Below are positions 23,350-31,853 of a stretch of DNA of 60,454 nucleotides, one piece after another. Position 1 is the stretch's first letter; each line of letters opens with the position of its first letter. Source of the DNA: Thermoplasmata archaeon (lineage in GTDB: Archaea; Thermoplasmatota; Thermoplasmata; Lutacidiplasmatales; UBA184); assembly GCA_021806135.1 (NCBI GenBank), contig JAJZYB010000009.1, positions 1 through 60,454 on the forward strand, written 5' to 3'. The position numbers and the translations under genes were made by a program. The notes below the pieces were generated by a model, which searched no databases, was not told where the DNA came from, and saw only the letters and a program-made list of their open reading frames with translations.

Positions 23350-25293
23350 ATGAACCCCGGCGGCGTGGCCGCGCGCAACGTGTCGAGCTCCTCCGGCGCT
23401 GCGGGCACTTCCCCGAGGGGGCCAGAGGTCCCCCTCCCCGGAGGGTACCACGACCTCGAGGACTACGGGGTCATCGGGAACAATCGTACCGCGGCCCTGG
23501 TCAGCCGGGAGGGCTCGGTGGATTTCGTGGGCTTCCCCCGCTTCGACTCCCCCCCCACCTTCCTCTCCCTGCTGGACCGGGAGAAAGGGGGGTGTTTCCT
23601 GCTGGGGGCGGCCGGATCCGGGATCAAGACCCGCCTCTCCTACGAGCCGGGGACCAACGTCCTCGAGCACACCTTCCAGGCGCCGGACGGCTCGGAGGCC
23701 GTCCTGCTGGACTTCTGTCCCGAGGTGGGCTCCGGCCACATCCTCATGTCGGAGATCCACCGGCGGCTCTCGGTGCTGAGAGGGACGCTCTCCTTCCGGC
23801 TCTCCTTCCAACCCCGGTTCGGCTATGCCCGGGAGGTTCCCACCTTCGAGGTGAACCGCTACGGCGCGCTCGCCCAGGCCCCGGCCGGGTCCGCCTCCCT
23901 CTCCACCTACCGTCCCCTTCGGATCGAGGGGGCGGGCGTCGAGGGTTCCTTCTCCCTCTCCGCCGGGCAGGAGGAGTGGTTCGTCTTCGCCCACGGCTCG
24001 GAAGTGGTCACGCCCTTGGAGGCCTTCCAGCCCGCCCAGCGGCTGGAGAGCACCCTCCAGTATTGGCGGGCCTGGTCCAGCCGGTCCACCTACCACGGCC
24101 GGTGGCGCAACGCCGTGGAGCGGTCGGCCCTGCTCCTGAAGCTCTTGTTCTACCGGCCGACCGGCGCCATGGTGGCCGCGCCCACCACCTCCCTACCGGA
24201 GGACCCCGGGGGGGTCCGGAACTGGGACTACCGCTTCACCTGGATCCGGGACACGGCCCTGGCCGTCCGGTCCCTCTTCCGGCTGGGGTTCGAGGAGGAG
24301 GCCGTGAATTTCATCTACTGGCTGCTCACGCTGATCGTCCGGGACCGGGACCGACTGAGGGTCCTCTACGACGTGGAGGGCCGATCCCCCCCTCCCGAGA
24401 TCGAGCTGACCCACCTGGAGGGCTACCGGGGCAGCCGACCCATCCGGGTCGGCAACGCCGCCCACGAGCAGGTCCAGCACGACATGTTCGGGAACGTCCT
24501 CGACGTGGCCAACCTCCTGGAGATCCACGGGGGGGTGGTCTCCGTGGACCTCTGGCGCGAGCTCCGGCACCTGGTGAACCGGGTGGTGGAGATCTGGGAC
24601 CGGCCGGACCGGGGGATCTGGGAGGTGAGGGGCCCTCCCCGGCATTTCGTCTACTCCAAGGCCATGTGCTGGGTGGCCCTGGACCGGGCCATCAGCCTGG
24701 GCGGACGCCTCGGCATGGTGGCCGACTACGAGACCTGGGAGGGGACGCGGGAGGCGGTCCGGGAGTCGGTGCTCTCCCGCGGGCTCACCCGCGACGGAAA
24801 GGCGTTCGCCTGGTACTACGGGGCGGATGGGGTCGACGCCTCGCTCCTCCGGCTTCCCGTGGTGGGGTTCATCCCCGCCCAGGACCCCCGGATGCAGGAG
24901 ACCGCACGACGGGTGGAGTCCGAACTGGTCTCCGGCCCCTTTGTCTATCGTTACAAGCTCGACGACGGGCTCCCCGGCACCGAGGGGACCTTCCTCCCCT
25001 GCGCCTTCTGGCTGGTGGAGTACTACACGCTCCGGGGGGAGCTCGAACGCGCGCGGAGGCTCCTGGAGGAGCTCCTCAGCCGCTCGGGGCCGCTGGGTCT
25101 CCTTCCCGAGGAGATGACGCCCGACGGGAAGTTCCTGGGGAACTTCCCCCAGGCCTTCAGCCACCTGGCCTTCCTCCTGGCCTCCACGAGGCTGAACGAC
25201 GCCCTGGAACGGCGCCGGAGCGTCTCGCCGGTCTCCTCCCCGCCGGACGAACCCTCCCGGCACGGGGTGAGCGGCGCCTCCATCAACGGCTGA
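23350..25293 (+). CDS. GH15-family glycosidase (glucoamylase or trehalase)
   Basis: The product has 647 residues from ATG 23350. The N-terminal beta-sandwich begins YHDLEDYGVIGNNRTAALVS and carries GSVDFVGFPRFDSPPTF, typical of archaeal/bacterial GH15 enzymes. The (alpha/alpha)6 barrel includes RNWDYRFTWIRDTALAVRSL, the substrate-binding motif, and EGTFLPCAFWLVEYYTL, which holds the catalytic-acid region. No signal peptide is seen, so the enzyme is probably cytoplasmic and acts on maltooligosaccharides, glycogen or trehalose. Thermoplasma GH15 proteins include trehalases, so that activity should be considered. It stands alone downstream of the copper genes. Confidence 0.88.
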   Translation: MNPGGVAARNVSSSSGAAGTSPRGPEVPLPGGYHDLEDYGVIGNNRTAALVSREGSVDFVGFPRFDSPPTFLSLLDREKGGCFLLGAAGSGIKTRLSYEPGTNVLEHTFQAPDGSEAVLLDFCPEVGSGHILMSEIHRRLSVLRGTLSFRLSFQPRFGYAREVPTFEVNRYGALAQAPAGSASLSTYRPLRIEGAGVEGSFSLSAGQEEWFVFAHGSEVVTPLEAFQPAQRLESTLQYWRAWSSRSTYHGRWRNAVERSALLLKLLFYRPTGAMVAAPTTSLPEDPGGVRNWDYRFTWIRDTALAVRSLFRLGFEEEAVNFIYWLLTLIVRDRDRLRVLYDVEGRSPPPEIELTHLEGYRGSRPIRVGNAAHEQVQHDMFGNVLDVANLLEIHGGVVSVDLWRELRHLVNRVVEIWDRPDRGIWEVRGPPRHFVYSKAMCWVALDRAISLGGRLGMVADYETWEGTREAVRESVLSRGLTRDGKAFAWYYGADGVDASLLRLPVVGFIPAQDPRMQETARRVESELVSGPFVYRYKLDDGLPGTEGTFLPCAFWLVEYYTLRGELERARRLLEELLSRSGPLGLLPEEMTPDGKFLGNFPQAFSHLAFLLASTRLNDALERRRSVSPVSSPPDEPSRHGVSGASING

Positions 25294-25417
25294 TCCCGGG
25301 GAGCCCCGAGGGGGACCGGCGGCCGTGCCGGCGCTCGCGGGAGCCTCCAGTCCACCGAGGGTTTCAAGAACCCTCGCTCCGGGTCCTTCCTCTGTGACCG
25401 CAACCGCTCCGGACCTG

Positions 25418-26260
25418 ATGCCCCTGGTTCCGCCCAAGGCCGAACCTTTCCCCGTCGTTCCCGGGAACGCCCCTGTCCTGGAGCATCTCTCCCCTCACGA
25501 CCTCGTCACCTACTTCCGCTGCCCTCACGAGATGGAACTGCACCGGAGCCAACACCTCTCCTGGCGGACCGGTGCTTCGCTCAGCCCCCGCACCCCGCCG
25601 GGAACGGCCCCTCTGCCCCATTCCCCCCTCTTCCCGCCGCCGGTGGGGGATCCCCGGCCCGTGCACGGCCGGCTGGACGTGGGCCTCCAGGACACGCTCC
25701 TCTACCAGGACCCGGACGAACCCGGCCTCCCCTTCCTCTTCCCGCCCGAGCGGAGCCATGCCCATGCGTTCCTGCACGAGCGCTCCCCCACCCTGGAGGA
25801 CCGCGCCTGGGGCCTCAGCGGGCGGCCGGACTATGTGATCCGCCGGCCGGACGGGCACTGTTTCCCGGTGGAGTACAAGGACACCCATCTCTTCGAGGAC
25901 TACCCCCGGCACCACGGCCGCCTCTTCGACTTCCTCCAGGTGCTCGCGGAGTGCCGCCTGGTGGAGGCCACCTGGGGGGTGGTTCCCGTAAGCGGCATGG
26001 TCTACTACGGGGACACCGCCGGGGGCGGAGAGCGTGAGGGATGGGTCGAGATCCCCTACGGCGGAGCCCCCCGGGCCTGGCTGCAGGCCGCCCTGAAGGT
26101 TATCCGGGCCGACCTGGTCCGCGCCCCGGTACCGCAGGAGGGCAATTGCACCCACTGCGAGCCTAACCGGGACGGGCTCTGCGGGTATGCCAGGGCCCGG
26201 TTCGAGGACGTGCATCCGAGCCACCGGGGAGAGGCCCCCCGGGCCCGCCGGTTCTATTGA
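25418..26260 (+). CDS. Cas4-like PD-(D/E)XK nuclease, not associated with CRISPR
   Basis: From ATG 25418 the product has 280 residues; GTG starts at 25394 or 25325 are possible. The N-terminal SPHDLVTYFRCPHEMELHRS contains the single Cys that in Cas4/AddB-like nucleases ligates a 4Fe-4S cluster. The nuclease core is GRPDYVIRRPDG, then FPVEYKDT, giving D and ExK. The C-terminal EGNCTHCEPNRDGLCGY supplies three more Cys. This four-Cys plus D/ExK set is the Cas4/RecB-like exonuclease signature. No CRISPR array or cas gene is in the window, so it is a solo Cas4-like enzyme, plausibly in repair or mobile-DNA biology. A loop of about 100 residues between the first Cys and the core is longer than usual. 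Confidence 0.75.
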   Translation: MPLVPPKAEPFPVVPGNAPVLEHLSPHDLVTYFRCPHEMELHRSQHLSWRTGASLSPRTPPGTAPLPHSPLFPPPVGDPRPVHGRLDVGLQDTLLYQDPDEPGLPFLFPPERSHAHAFLHERSPTLEDRAWGLSGRPDYVIRRPDGHCFPVEYKDTHLFEDYPRHHGRLFDFLQVLAECRLVEATWGVVPVSGMVYYGDTAGGGEREGWVEIPYGGAPRAWLQAALKVIRADLVRAPVPQEGNCTHCEPNRDGLCGYARARFEDVHPSHRGEAPRARRFY

Positions 26261-26306
26261 GGCGCCTCTAGGCGCGGGGAGCGTCCTTGCTGGACCACGA
26301 CAGGCC

Positions 26307-26735
26307 ATGAACCGTCCGGGAACCCCGACGCGGGGAGCTCGGTCGGCGGCGGTCCGGTTCGAAGCGGCCTGTTCCACGGTCCTGCGGGACCCCGCCTTCG
26401 CGGGCGTCTACGTGAGCCCCCTGTGGGACCTGCCCGCCCCGGAAGGGATCCTCGCCTGGAAGCGCTCCGTCCTTTGCCGACAGCCGGGGGGCGGAGCAGA
26501 GCCCTGGGGCCATCTCTTCCTCGTCGAGGAGTCCCACCCGGGGGCTTTCGCCCTGAAAGAGCTTCGCGACGCCCCGGAGCTCTCCCACCTGCGGTCCCTC
26601 CCACTGGAGGGCCCCTGGGATCTGGAGGACGGACCGCCGGCCGTCTCGCTCTTCCTCCGGGCCCGGGACGATCGCACCCGGGCGAGGTTGGGGCGCTTCG
26701 CCGAAGCCCTCCGGGCGATCTGGTCCGGGCCCTGA
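26307..26735 (+). CDS. Hypothetical protein
   Basis: The product has 142 residues from ATG 26307. I do not recognise a family. It is a mixed alpha/beta, soluble-looking protein (VLRDPAFAGVYVSPLWDLPA, LFLVEESHPGAFALKELRDA) ending in a positively charged helix (RARLGRFAEALRAIWSG). It begins 46 nt after the Cas4-like gene on the same strand and may be cotranscribed. An overlapping minus-strand frame is longer but has no coding character. Confidence 0.5.
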   Translation: MNRPGTPTRGARSAAVRFEAACSTVLRDPAFAGVYVSPLWDLPAPEGILAWKRSVLCRQPGGGAEPWGHLFLVEESHPGAFALKELRDAPELSHLRSLPLEGPWDLEDGPPAVSLFLRARDDRTRARLGRFAEALRAIWSGP

Positions 26736-26776
26736 GGCCCCCTTCGCATCAGCGAGCCCCCTCGATCTCGAGGGAC

Positions 26777-27700
26777 TCAGCCCGCGGGGGTGAGCCAGGC
26801 ACGGTATCGGGGGTCCCGACCATGGATCGCGTCGTCGTAGACCTTCTGGAGGCGGTGGGTCACCGGGTAGTTCCCGGAGCCGATGGGCCGCCCGTCCACC
26901 TCCCGGATCGGGGTGAGCCCCACCGCCGTTCCGCTGAAGAAGACCTCGTCCGCCGTGAAGAGCTCTTCCCGGGTGAAGTCCGTCCGCTGGAAGGGGATGC
27001 CCTCGTCCCGGGCGAAGCGGATGACCGAGTCCCGGGTGATCCCCCGCAGGATCCCGGAGCTCGCCGGGGGGGTGGAGAGCACCCCGTCCTTCACCCGGAA
27101 GACGTTCTCTCCCGGTCCTTCGGCCACCATGCCGGAGGCGTTCAACAGGATCGCCTCGTCGTAGCCTGCGGCGCTCGCCTGCATCTTGGCGAGCGCGCTG
27201 TTCGCATAGTTCGCCGCGCACTTGGCCTGCGGGGGGAGCGCCCGGCTGTCGATGCGCGTCCAGTTGGAGACCGTGACCCGGACCCCCTGCTGGGCGCTCT
27301 GCTCCCCCAGGTAGGCCCCCCACTCCCAGAGGGCCATGGCCACTGAGATGGGGCTCCGGGTGGGATCCAGCCCCATCTCCCCATACCCGGAGAAGGCCAA
27401 AGGACGCAGATAGCTGTCCGTGACCCCGTTGACCCGGACAAGCTCTTTCGCCACCTCGGTGAGCTGGGCATGGGAGTACGGGAGGGCCATCCGGTAGATC
27501 TTGGCACTGTTCTCGAATCGGGTCAGGTGCTCCTTCAGCCGGAAGATCGCGGGTCCCTGGGCGGTCCCGTGGGAGCGGATCCCCTCGAAGATGGCGTATC
27601 CGTAATGGAGCCCGTGGGTGAGGATGTGGATCTGGGCCTTCTCCCAGTCCAGGAACCTCCCGTCCAGCCAGATCTTCGACAGCGGCTTGATCCCGACCAT
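26777..27700 (-). CDS. ilvE: Branched-chain amino acid aminotransferase
   Basis: The product has 307 residues, the family norm. Class IV aminotransferase features are clear: IWLDGRFLDWEKAQIHILTH at the start, HGLHYGYAIFEGIRSH, the PLP lysine region PPQAKCAANYANSALAK (Lys near residue 160), EGPGENVFRV and EVFFSGTAVGLTPI. It transfers the amino group between glutamate and branched-chain 2-oxoacids. A TATA element (CCTTAATCC, minus strand, 27722-27731) is about 26 nt before the ATG. It is divergent from the 2-oxoacid:ferredoxin oxidoreductase operon. Confidence 0.93.
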   Translation of the reverse strand: MVGIKPLSKIWLDGRFLDWEKAQIHILTHGLHYGYAIFEGIRSHGTAQGPAIFRLKEHLTRFENSAKIYRMALPYSHAQLTEVAKELVRVNGVTDSYLRPLAFSGYGEMGLDPTRSPISVAMALWEWGAYLGEQSAQQGVRVTVSNWTRIDSRALPPQAKCAANYANSALAKMQASAAGYDEAILLNASGMVAEGPGENVFRVKDGVLSTPPASSGILRGITRDSVIRFARDEGIPFQRTDFTREELFTADEVFFSGTAVGLTPIREVDGRPIGSGNYPVTHRLQKVYDDAIHGRDPRYRAWLTPAG

Positions 27701-27721
27701 GCCCGGGCAGGTCCGGGGTCG

Positions 27722-27766
27722 GGATTAAGGGCATCGGTCAAGCCCCGTTTACGGGCGGTATAAGCC
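27722..27766. promoter_or_regulatory. Divergent TATA boxes for ilvE (minus) and the por operon (plus)
   Basis: Minus-strand CCTTAATCC (27722-27731) lies about 26 nt from the ilvE ATG. Plus-strand GGTATAAGCC (27756-27765) lies about 37 nt from the por ATG, which leaves a leader of roughly 10 nt. The two TATA elements are about 34 bp apart. Confidence 0.6.
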
Positions 27767-27797
27767 ACCCACCGAGGCTCCTCTCGCTCGAGGGACC

Positions 27798-28652
27798 ATG
27801 CTGGAGATCCGTTTCCATGGTCGGGGAGGTCAGGGGGCCGTGGTGGCGTCCGAGCTCCTGGCCCAGGCCGTCTTCTTCGATGGCAAGGTGGCCCAGAGCT
27901 TCCCTTTCTTCGGAGTGGAGCGCCGGGGAGCTCCGGTCACGGCGTTCACCCGGATCGACGACCAGCCCATCCGGCTCCGCAGCTTCATCGAGAACCCGGA
28001 CGTGGTGGTGGTGCTGGACCCCGGTCTCCTCAGGGACACCCCGGTCACCGAGGGGCTGAAGCCGGGAGGACTCCTGCTGGTGAACTCTCCCAGACCTCCG
28101 GAGGCGTTCTCCCTTCCCCTGGGGGGACGGATCGCCACCTTGGATGCCACTGGGATCGCGCTGGGACGCAAGGTGGGGACCGCCACCATGCCGGTGGTCA
28201 ACACCGCCGTGCTCGGGGCCCTTGCGCGGGCCACCGGGGCCTTTACCGAAACCTCCCTGGAACGGGCGATCATCTCCTTCGTCCCGTCGCATCCGGAGGA
28301 GAACCGCGCCGCGGCCCGGGACGGGGCGGAGGCCGTCCGGACCGAGCCGGTGGCCCCGTCCACGGTGGCCCCCGCTCCGGCACCACCGGCAGCGCCCCTT
28401 CCCTTTCCGGAAGGGCCGATGGCGAGCCGGCCCAGCCACGTCCTCCACACGTCCTCCTGGCGCACGCTCCGACCCGTCATCGACCGGGACCGCTGCACCC
28501 GGTGCAACTTCTGCTGGGAGTTCTGCCCGGACGACGCCTTCGATCTCGATGCGGAGGGTTACCCGCTGGTGAGGCTGTCCTATTGCAAGGGGTGCGGGAT
28601 CTGCGCCACGGAATGTCCTCCCGATGCCATCCAGATGGTCACGGAGGCGTGA
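27798..28652 (+). CDS. porCD: 2-oxoacid (pyruvate):ferredoxin oxidoreductase, fused gamma-delta subunit
   Basis: The product has 284 residues. Residues 1-180 are the gamma domain (EIRFHGRGGQGAVVASELLA, then PFFGVERRGAPVTAF). A Pro/Ala linker (about 185-205) leads to the delta ferredoxin domain with two 4Fe-4S motifs, CTRCNFCWEFCPDD and CKGCGICATECPPDA. In most archaea gamma and delta are separate genes; here one chain carries both. The delta clusters pass electrons from the TPP site to ferredoxin. It is first in an operon with alpha and beta. Confidence 0.9.
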   Translation: MLEIRFHGRGGQGAVVASELLAQAVFFDGKVAQSFPFFGVERRGAPVTAFTRIDDQPIRLRSFIENPDVVVVLDPGLLRDTPVTEGLKPGGLLLVNSPRPPEAFSLPLGGRIATLDATGIALGRKVGTATMPVVNTAVLGALARATGAFTETSLERAIISFVPSHPEENRAAARDGAEAVRTEPVAPSTVAPAPAPPAAPLPFPEGPMASRPSHVLHTSSWRTLRPVIDRDRCTRCNFCWEFCPDDAFDLDAEGYPLVRLSYCKGCGICATECPPDAIQMVTEA

Positions 28653-28661
28653 GGTCCGCCC

Positions 28662-29846
28662 ATGGTGTTCAAGGTGCTCTCCGGCAACGGTGCCCAGGCG
28701 GAGGCGGCCCGCCTCGCCCGGGTCCAGGTCATCGCTGCCTACCCCATCACTCCACAGACCACCATCGTGGAGGCCCTCGCGGAGATGGTCGCCTCCGGCG
28801 AGCTCAAGGCCCAGTACGTGAAGGTGGAGTCGGAGCACTCGGCCCTCCAGGTCTGCCTGAGCGCCTCCGCCCTCGGGGCGCGGACCTACTCCGCCACCTC
28901 CAGCCAGGGGCTCCTGCTCATGCACGAGCTCTTGCACTGGGCCTCCGGACAGCGGACCCCCATGGTCCTCGGAGTGGTGAACCGCGCGGTCGCCCCTCCG
29001 TGGAACATCGGTGCGGACCACGCGGACACCATGTCCCAACGGGACACCGGCTGGATCCAGTTCTACCCGGAGAGCAACCAGGAGGTCCTGGACACCGTGC
29101 TCACCGCCTACCGTCTGGTGGAGGACCCGGAGATCCGGCTCCCCGCCATGGTGACCGAGGATGCCTTCTACCTCTCCCATACCTTCGAGCCGGTGGACGT
29201 CCCGGACCCTGAGACGGTGGACCGGTTCCTTCCCCCGAAGGACGCCCGGGCCATCCTCCGCCCAGGGGTCGTCTCTCGTCTGGGGAGCTTCACCGGGCCG
29301 GACCACTACGTGGGCTTCCGCCACCAGGTGGCGGAGGCTATGGACCGGGTCCTGCCGAAGTTGCAGGAGGTGGAGTCCGAGTACGCCCGGCGGATCGGCC
29401 GGGTCCTCGGTGGACCGCTGGTGGGCTACCGGACCGAGGACGCCGACGCCGTGCTCCTCACCCTGGGGACCACGAGCACGACGGCGCGGGGGGTGGTCGA
29501 CGACCTTCGGTCCTCGGGGCGCAAGGTGGGGATGGCGAAGCTGCGGGTCTTCCGGCCCTTCCCGGTGGAGGCGGTCCGCCAACTCGCCAGGACCGTCGGC
29601 CGCATCGGCGTGCTGGACCGGTCCTTCACCTTCGGGGCCTTGGGCCCGGCGGCCTCCGAGGTCCGTTCCGCCCTCTACGGGATCCCTTCCCCTCCCTCTG
29701 TCACGAGCTTCCTGTCCGGCATCGGGGGGCGGGACGTGGGTCCCCAGGACCTGCGGCGGGTCTTCGAGGCTTTGCTCGTGTCGGAGGCGCCCGGACCCCG
29801 GTGGATGGACCTGGAGACCAGCGGGGAGGTGGCGGCCCATGGCTAA
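28662..29846 (+). CDS. porA: 2-oxoacid (pyruvate):ferredoxin oxidoreductase alpha subunit
   Basis: The product has 394 residues. VIAAYPITPQTTIVEALAEM is the TPP-binding pyrimidine domain signature. KVESEHSALQVCLSASALGA, TSSQGLLLMHELLHWASGQR and NRAVAPPWNIGADHADTM follow as in PorA. The C-terminal domain II contains AKLRVFRPFPVEAVRQLAR. It starts 9 nt after the gamma-delta gene. Substrate preference (pyruvate against branched or aromatic 2-oxoacids) cannot be fixed by eye, but the PorA-type alpha and its length favour pyruvate. A branched-chain role is possible given the adjacent ilvE. Confidence 0.9.
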   Translation: MVFKVLSGNGAQAEAARLARVQVIAAYPITPQTTIVEALAEMVASGELKAQYVKVESEHSALQVCLSASALGARTYSATSSQGLLLMHELLHWASGQRTPMVLGVVNRAVAPPWNIGADHADTMSQRDTGWIQFYPESNQEVLDTVLTAYRLVEDPEIRLPAMVTEDAFYLSHTFEPVDVPDPETVDRFLPPKDARAILRPGVVSRLGSFTGPDHYVGFRHQVAEAMDRVLPKLQEVESEYARRIGRVLGGPLVGYRTEDADAVLLTLGTTSTTARGVVDDLRSSGRKVGMAKLRVFRPFPVEAVRQLARTVGRIGVLDRSFTFGALGPAASEVRSALYGIPSPPSVTSFLSGIGGRDVGPQDLRRVFEALLVSEAPGPRWMDLETSGEVAAHG

Positions 29847-30816
29847 GCTCACCATCCCCCGGCAGGAGCTCATGTACTCCGGCCACGCGGCCTGCCCCGG
29901 GTGCGGACCGGCACTCGCCATGCGGCTCCTGCTGAAAGGCCTCGGCCCCCGGACGGTGGTCTCGGTGCCGGCCAGTTGCTGGACCGTGATCGCGACGCCG
30001 TACCCCACCACGGCCTTGGGGGTGGGGATGCTCGACAACGCCATCGAGGCGACGGGGGCCTCGATCTCCGGTCTTCGGGCGGCCGCGGATGCGCTGGGCC
30101 TGGGGGACCTCAACGTGGTCGGGTTCGCCGGCGATGGAGGCACCGCGGACATCGGCCTGCAGTCCTTGAGCGGGATGCTGGAGCGGGGGACCGACGCCCT
30201 CTACGTGATGTACGACAACGAGGCGTACATGAACACCGGCGTCCAGCGGAGCAGTGCCACCCCCCAGGGGGCCTGGACCACCACCACGCCGGTGGCCGGG
30301 GAGGCCCGGGGGAAGCTGGAGCCGAAGAAGGACATCATGGCCATCGTCCTGGCCCACCACCCGGTCTATGCGGCCACCTTGAACCCCAGCTTCCCGGAGG
30401 ACTTCGTCCGGAAGGTGGAGAAGGCACGGGAGAGAAAGGGGCCCCGGTTCTTCCACGTGTATGCGGCGTGCCCCCCCGGGTGGCGCTACGACTCGGACCA
30501 GACCATCGAACTGGGGAGGCTCGCCACGTACGCGGGGATCTTCCCGCTGTACGAGGTGGAGATGGGCCGGCTCCGGATCACCCGGAGGATGGGCCAGCTC
30601 AAGCCGGTGGAGGAGTACCTGAAGGCCCAGGGCCGGTTCCGGCACTTCTCGCCGGAGGAGGTGCAGCAGGTGCAGGAACAGGCCCGGGCGCGATGGGACG
30701 ATCTCCTCGCCCGGGAACGGGCCGCGAACCCTCCGGAGAGGGCAGCCGTTCCCGGGGAACCCGCCTCCCCCGCCCTGCCTCCTCCCGTGGCTGGGGAGGC
30801 CCTGGGGAGAACATGA
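29839..30816 (+). CDS. porB: 2-oxoacid (pyruvate):ferredoxin oxidoreductase beta subunit
   Basis: The product has 325 residues from ATG 29839, overlapping the end of porA by 8 nt. The TPP/Mg site is GDGGTADIGLQSLSGMLERG with YDNEAYMNTGVQRSS. The Cys set of the proximal 4Fe-4S cluster is present (ACPGCGPALAM, then a Cys in VPASCWTVIA and one in YAACPPGW). The C-terminal 40 residues are a Pro/Ala/Glu-rich tail not needed for catalysis. It forms the catalytic heterotrimer with PorA and PorCD. Confidence 0.92.
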   Translation: MAKLTIPRQELMYSGHAACPGCGPALAMRLLLKGLGPRTVVSVPASCWTVIATPYPTTALGVGMLDNAIEATGASISGLRAAADALGLGDLNVVGFAGDGGTADIGLQSLSGMLERGTDALYVMYDNEAYMNTGVQRSSATPQGAWTTTTPVAGEARGKLEPKKDIMAIVLAHHPVYAATLNPSFPEDFVRKVEKARERKGPRFFHVYAACPPGWRYDSDQTIELGRLATYAGIFPLYEVEMGRLRITRRMGQLKPVEEYLKAQGRFRHFSPEEVQQVQEQARARWDDLLARERAANPPERAAVPGEPASPALPPPVAGEALGRT

Positions 30817-31718
30817 CGCTGGAGCGCCTGGTGGTGGCCATCGACGGCTCGACCGCCGATGAGCGGGTCCTCAGGGTCGCCGAACAGTTGGCCCGGGCCA
30901 CGGGCGCCTCGCTGAGGATCCTCTCTGTGGCGGCGTCCCCCCCCTCGTACATGAGCACGCGAAAGGAGGTCAACATCCCCCCGGAGGAGACCGCCCGGTT
31001 CCACCGGGAGATGCTCCTGCGCTCGGAGGAGGAGGCCCGGGCCGCCGGGGTTGGTTCCGTGGATCATCTCCTGTTGGAAGGGCCCCCCGCCCAGGCGATC
31101 CTGGACTCCCTGGGAGCCAAGCCCCCGGATCTGCTCGTGGTGGGTAGCCGGGGGGCCTCGGCCACCCGGCGTCTCTTCCTGGGTAGCGTGTCCAACGCCG
31201 TGGTCCAAGCCGCTCCATGCCCCGTTCTCGTGGTCCGCTCCCTCCTACGGCGTCCTCCCGGGGCCCCGCGGATCCGGGACCTTGCGGTGGCCGTGGATGG
31301 TTCCCCGGCGTCGACGGTCGCCTTTGCCCTCGCCCGGGACCTTGCCGGCGCCTTGAGGAGGGCCGAGACTCCCGGTATCCGGCTGAGCATCCTGACCGTC
31401 CTTCCCTCCCATCCCCACCCGACGGGGAAGAACCCCACCGCCGGGGGCCCTCCCGCCGAAGGGACGGAACTGGTCCGTCAGTTGTCCGAGGAAGCCAAGG
31501 CCACCGTCCCAGAGGTGCGGTCCGAGGTCTATGAAGGGCCCCCGATGGACCGCATCCTTGCCCATCTCGAGACCCACCCCACGGACATCCTCGTGGTGGG
31601 GTCGCGTGGGCTCTCCCCTACCCGGAGGGTGCTCCTGGGAAGCGTCTCCACGGCCCTCATCAACCATGCCCCCTGCATGGTCCTGGTGGCGAGGGCCCCT
31701 CCCTCCAAGGACGATTGA
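30813..31718 (+). CDS. Tandem universal stress protein (two UspA domains)
   Basis: The product has 301 residues. Two UspA folds repeat: residues 1-145 (LERLVVAIDGSTADERVLRV, VVGSRGASATRRLFLGSVSN) and 150-297 (IRDLAVAVDGSPASTVAFAL, VVGSRGLSPTRRVLLGSVST). Both keep the GxxG-x9-GS/T ATP-binding motif, so both are probably nucleotide binding. The start ATG overlaps the porB stop by 4 nt (ATGA), so it is translationally coupled to the oxidoreductase, which suggests a role in the same redox or oxygen stress physiology. That link is inference. Confidence 0.9.
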   Translation: MTLERLVVAIDGSTADERVLRVAEQLARATGASLRILSVAASPPSYMSTRKEVNIPPEETARFHREMLLRSEEEARAAGVGSVDHLLLEGPPAQAILDSLGAKPPDLLVVGSRGASATRRLFLGSVSNAVVQAAPCPVLVVRSLLRRPPGAPRIRDLAVAVDGSPASTVAFALARDLAGALRRAETPGIRLSILTVLPSHPHPTGKNPTAGGPPAEGTELVRQLSEEAKATVPEVRSEVYEGPPMDRILAHLETHPTDILVVGSRGLSPTRRVLLGSVSTALINHAPCMVLVARAPPSKDD

Positions 31719-31853
31719 TCCCGGGCAGGGCCGGGGCATGACGGGTCCCCTCCGGCGTCCCTCTTGGTGGCGCTCTGACCGCGGAGCGGCGTGGGCCATC
31801 GGTTGGGGGGTCAGGGTCATCTACCCCATGGGGTCCTCCCGCCAGGAACCCCC

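Noticed and set aside
21591-25397. A 1268-codon plus-strand open frame
   Set aside because: It runs across the Cu+ ATPase and GH15 genes in a shifted frame and is Arg/Pro/Gly-rich; the two real genes have full family motifs.
27738-30152. An 804-codon minus-strand open frame
   Set aside because: It is antisense to the por operon and has no recognisable motif.
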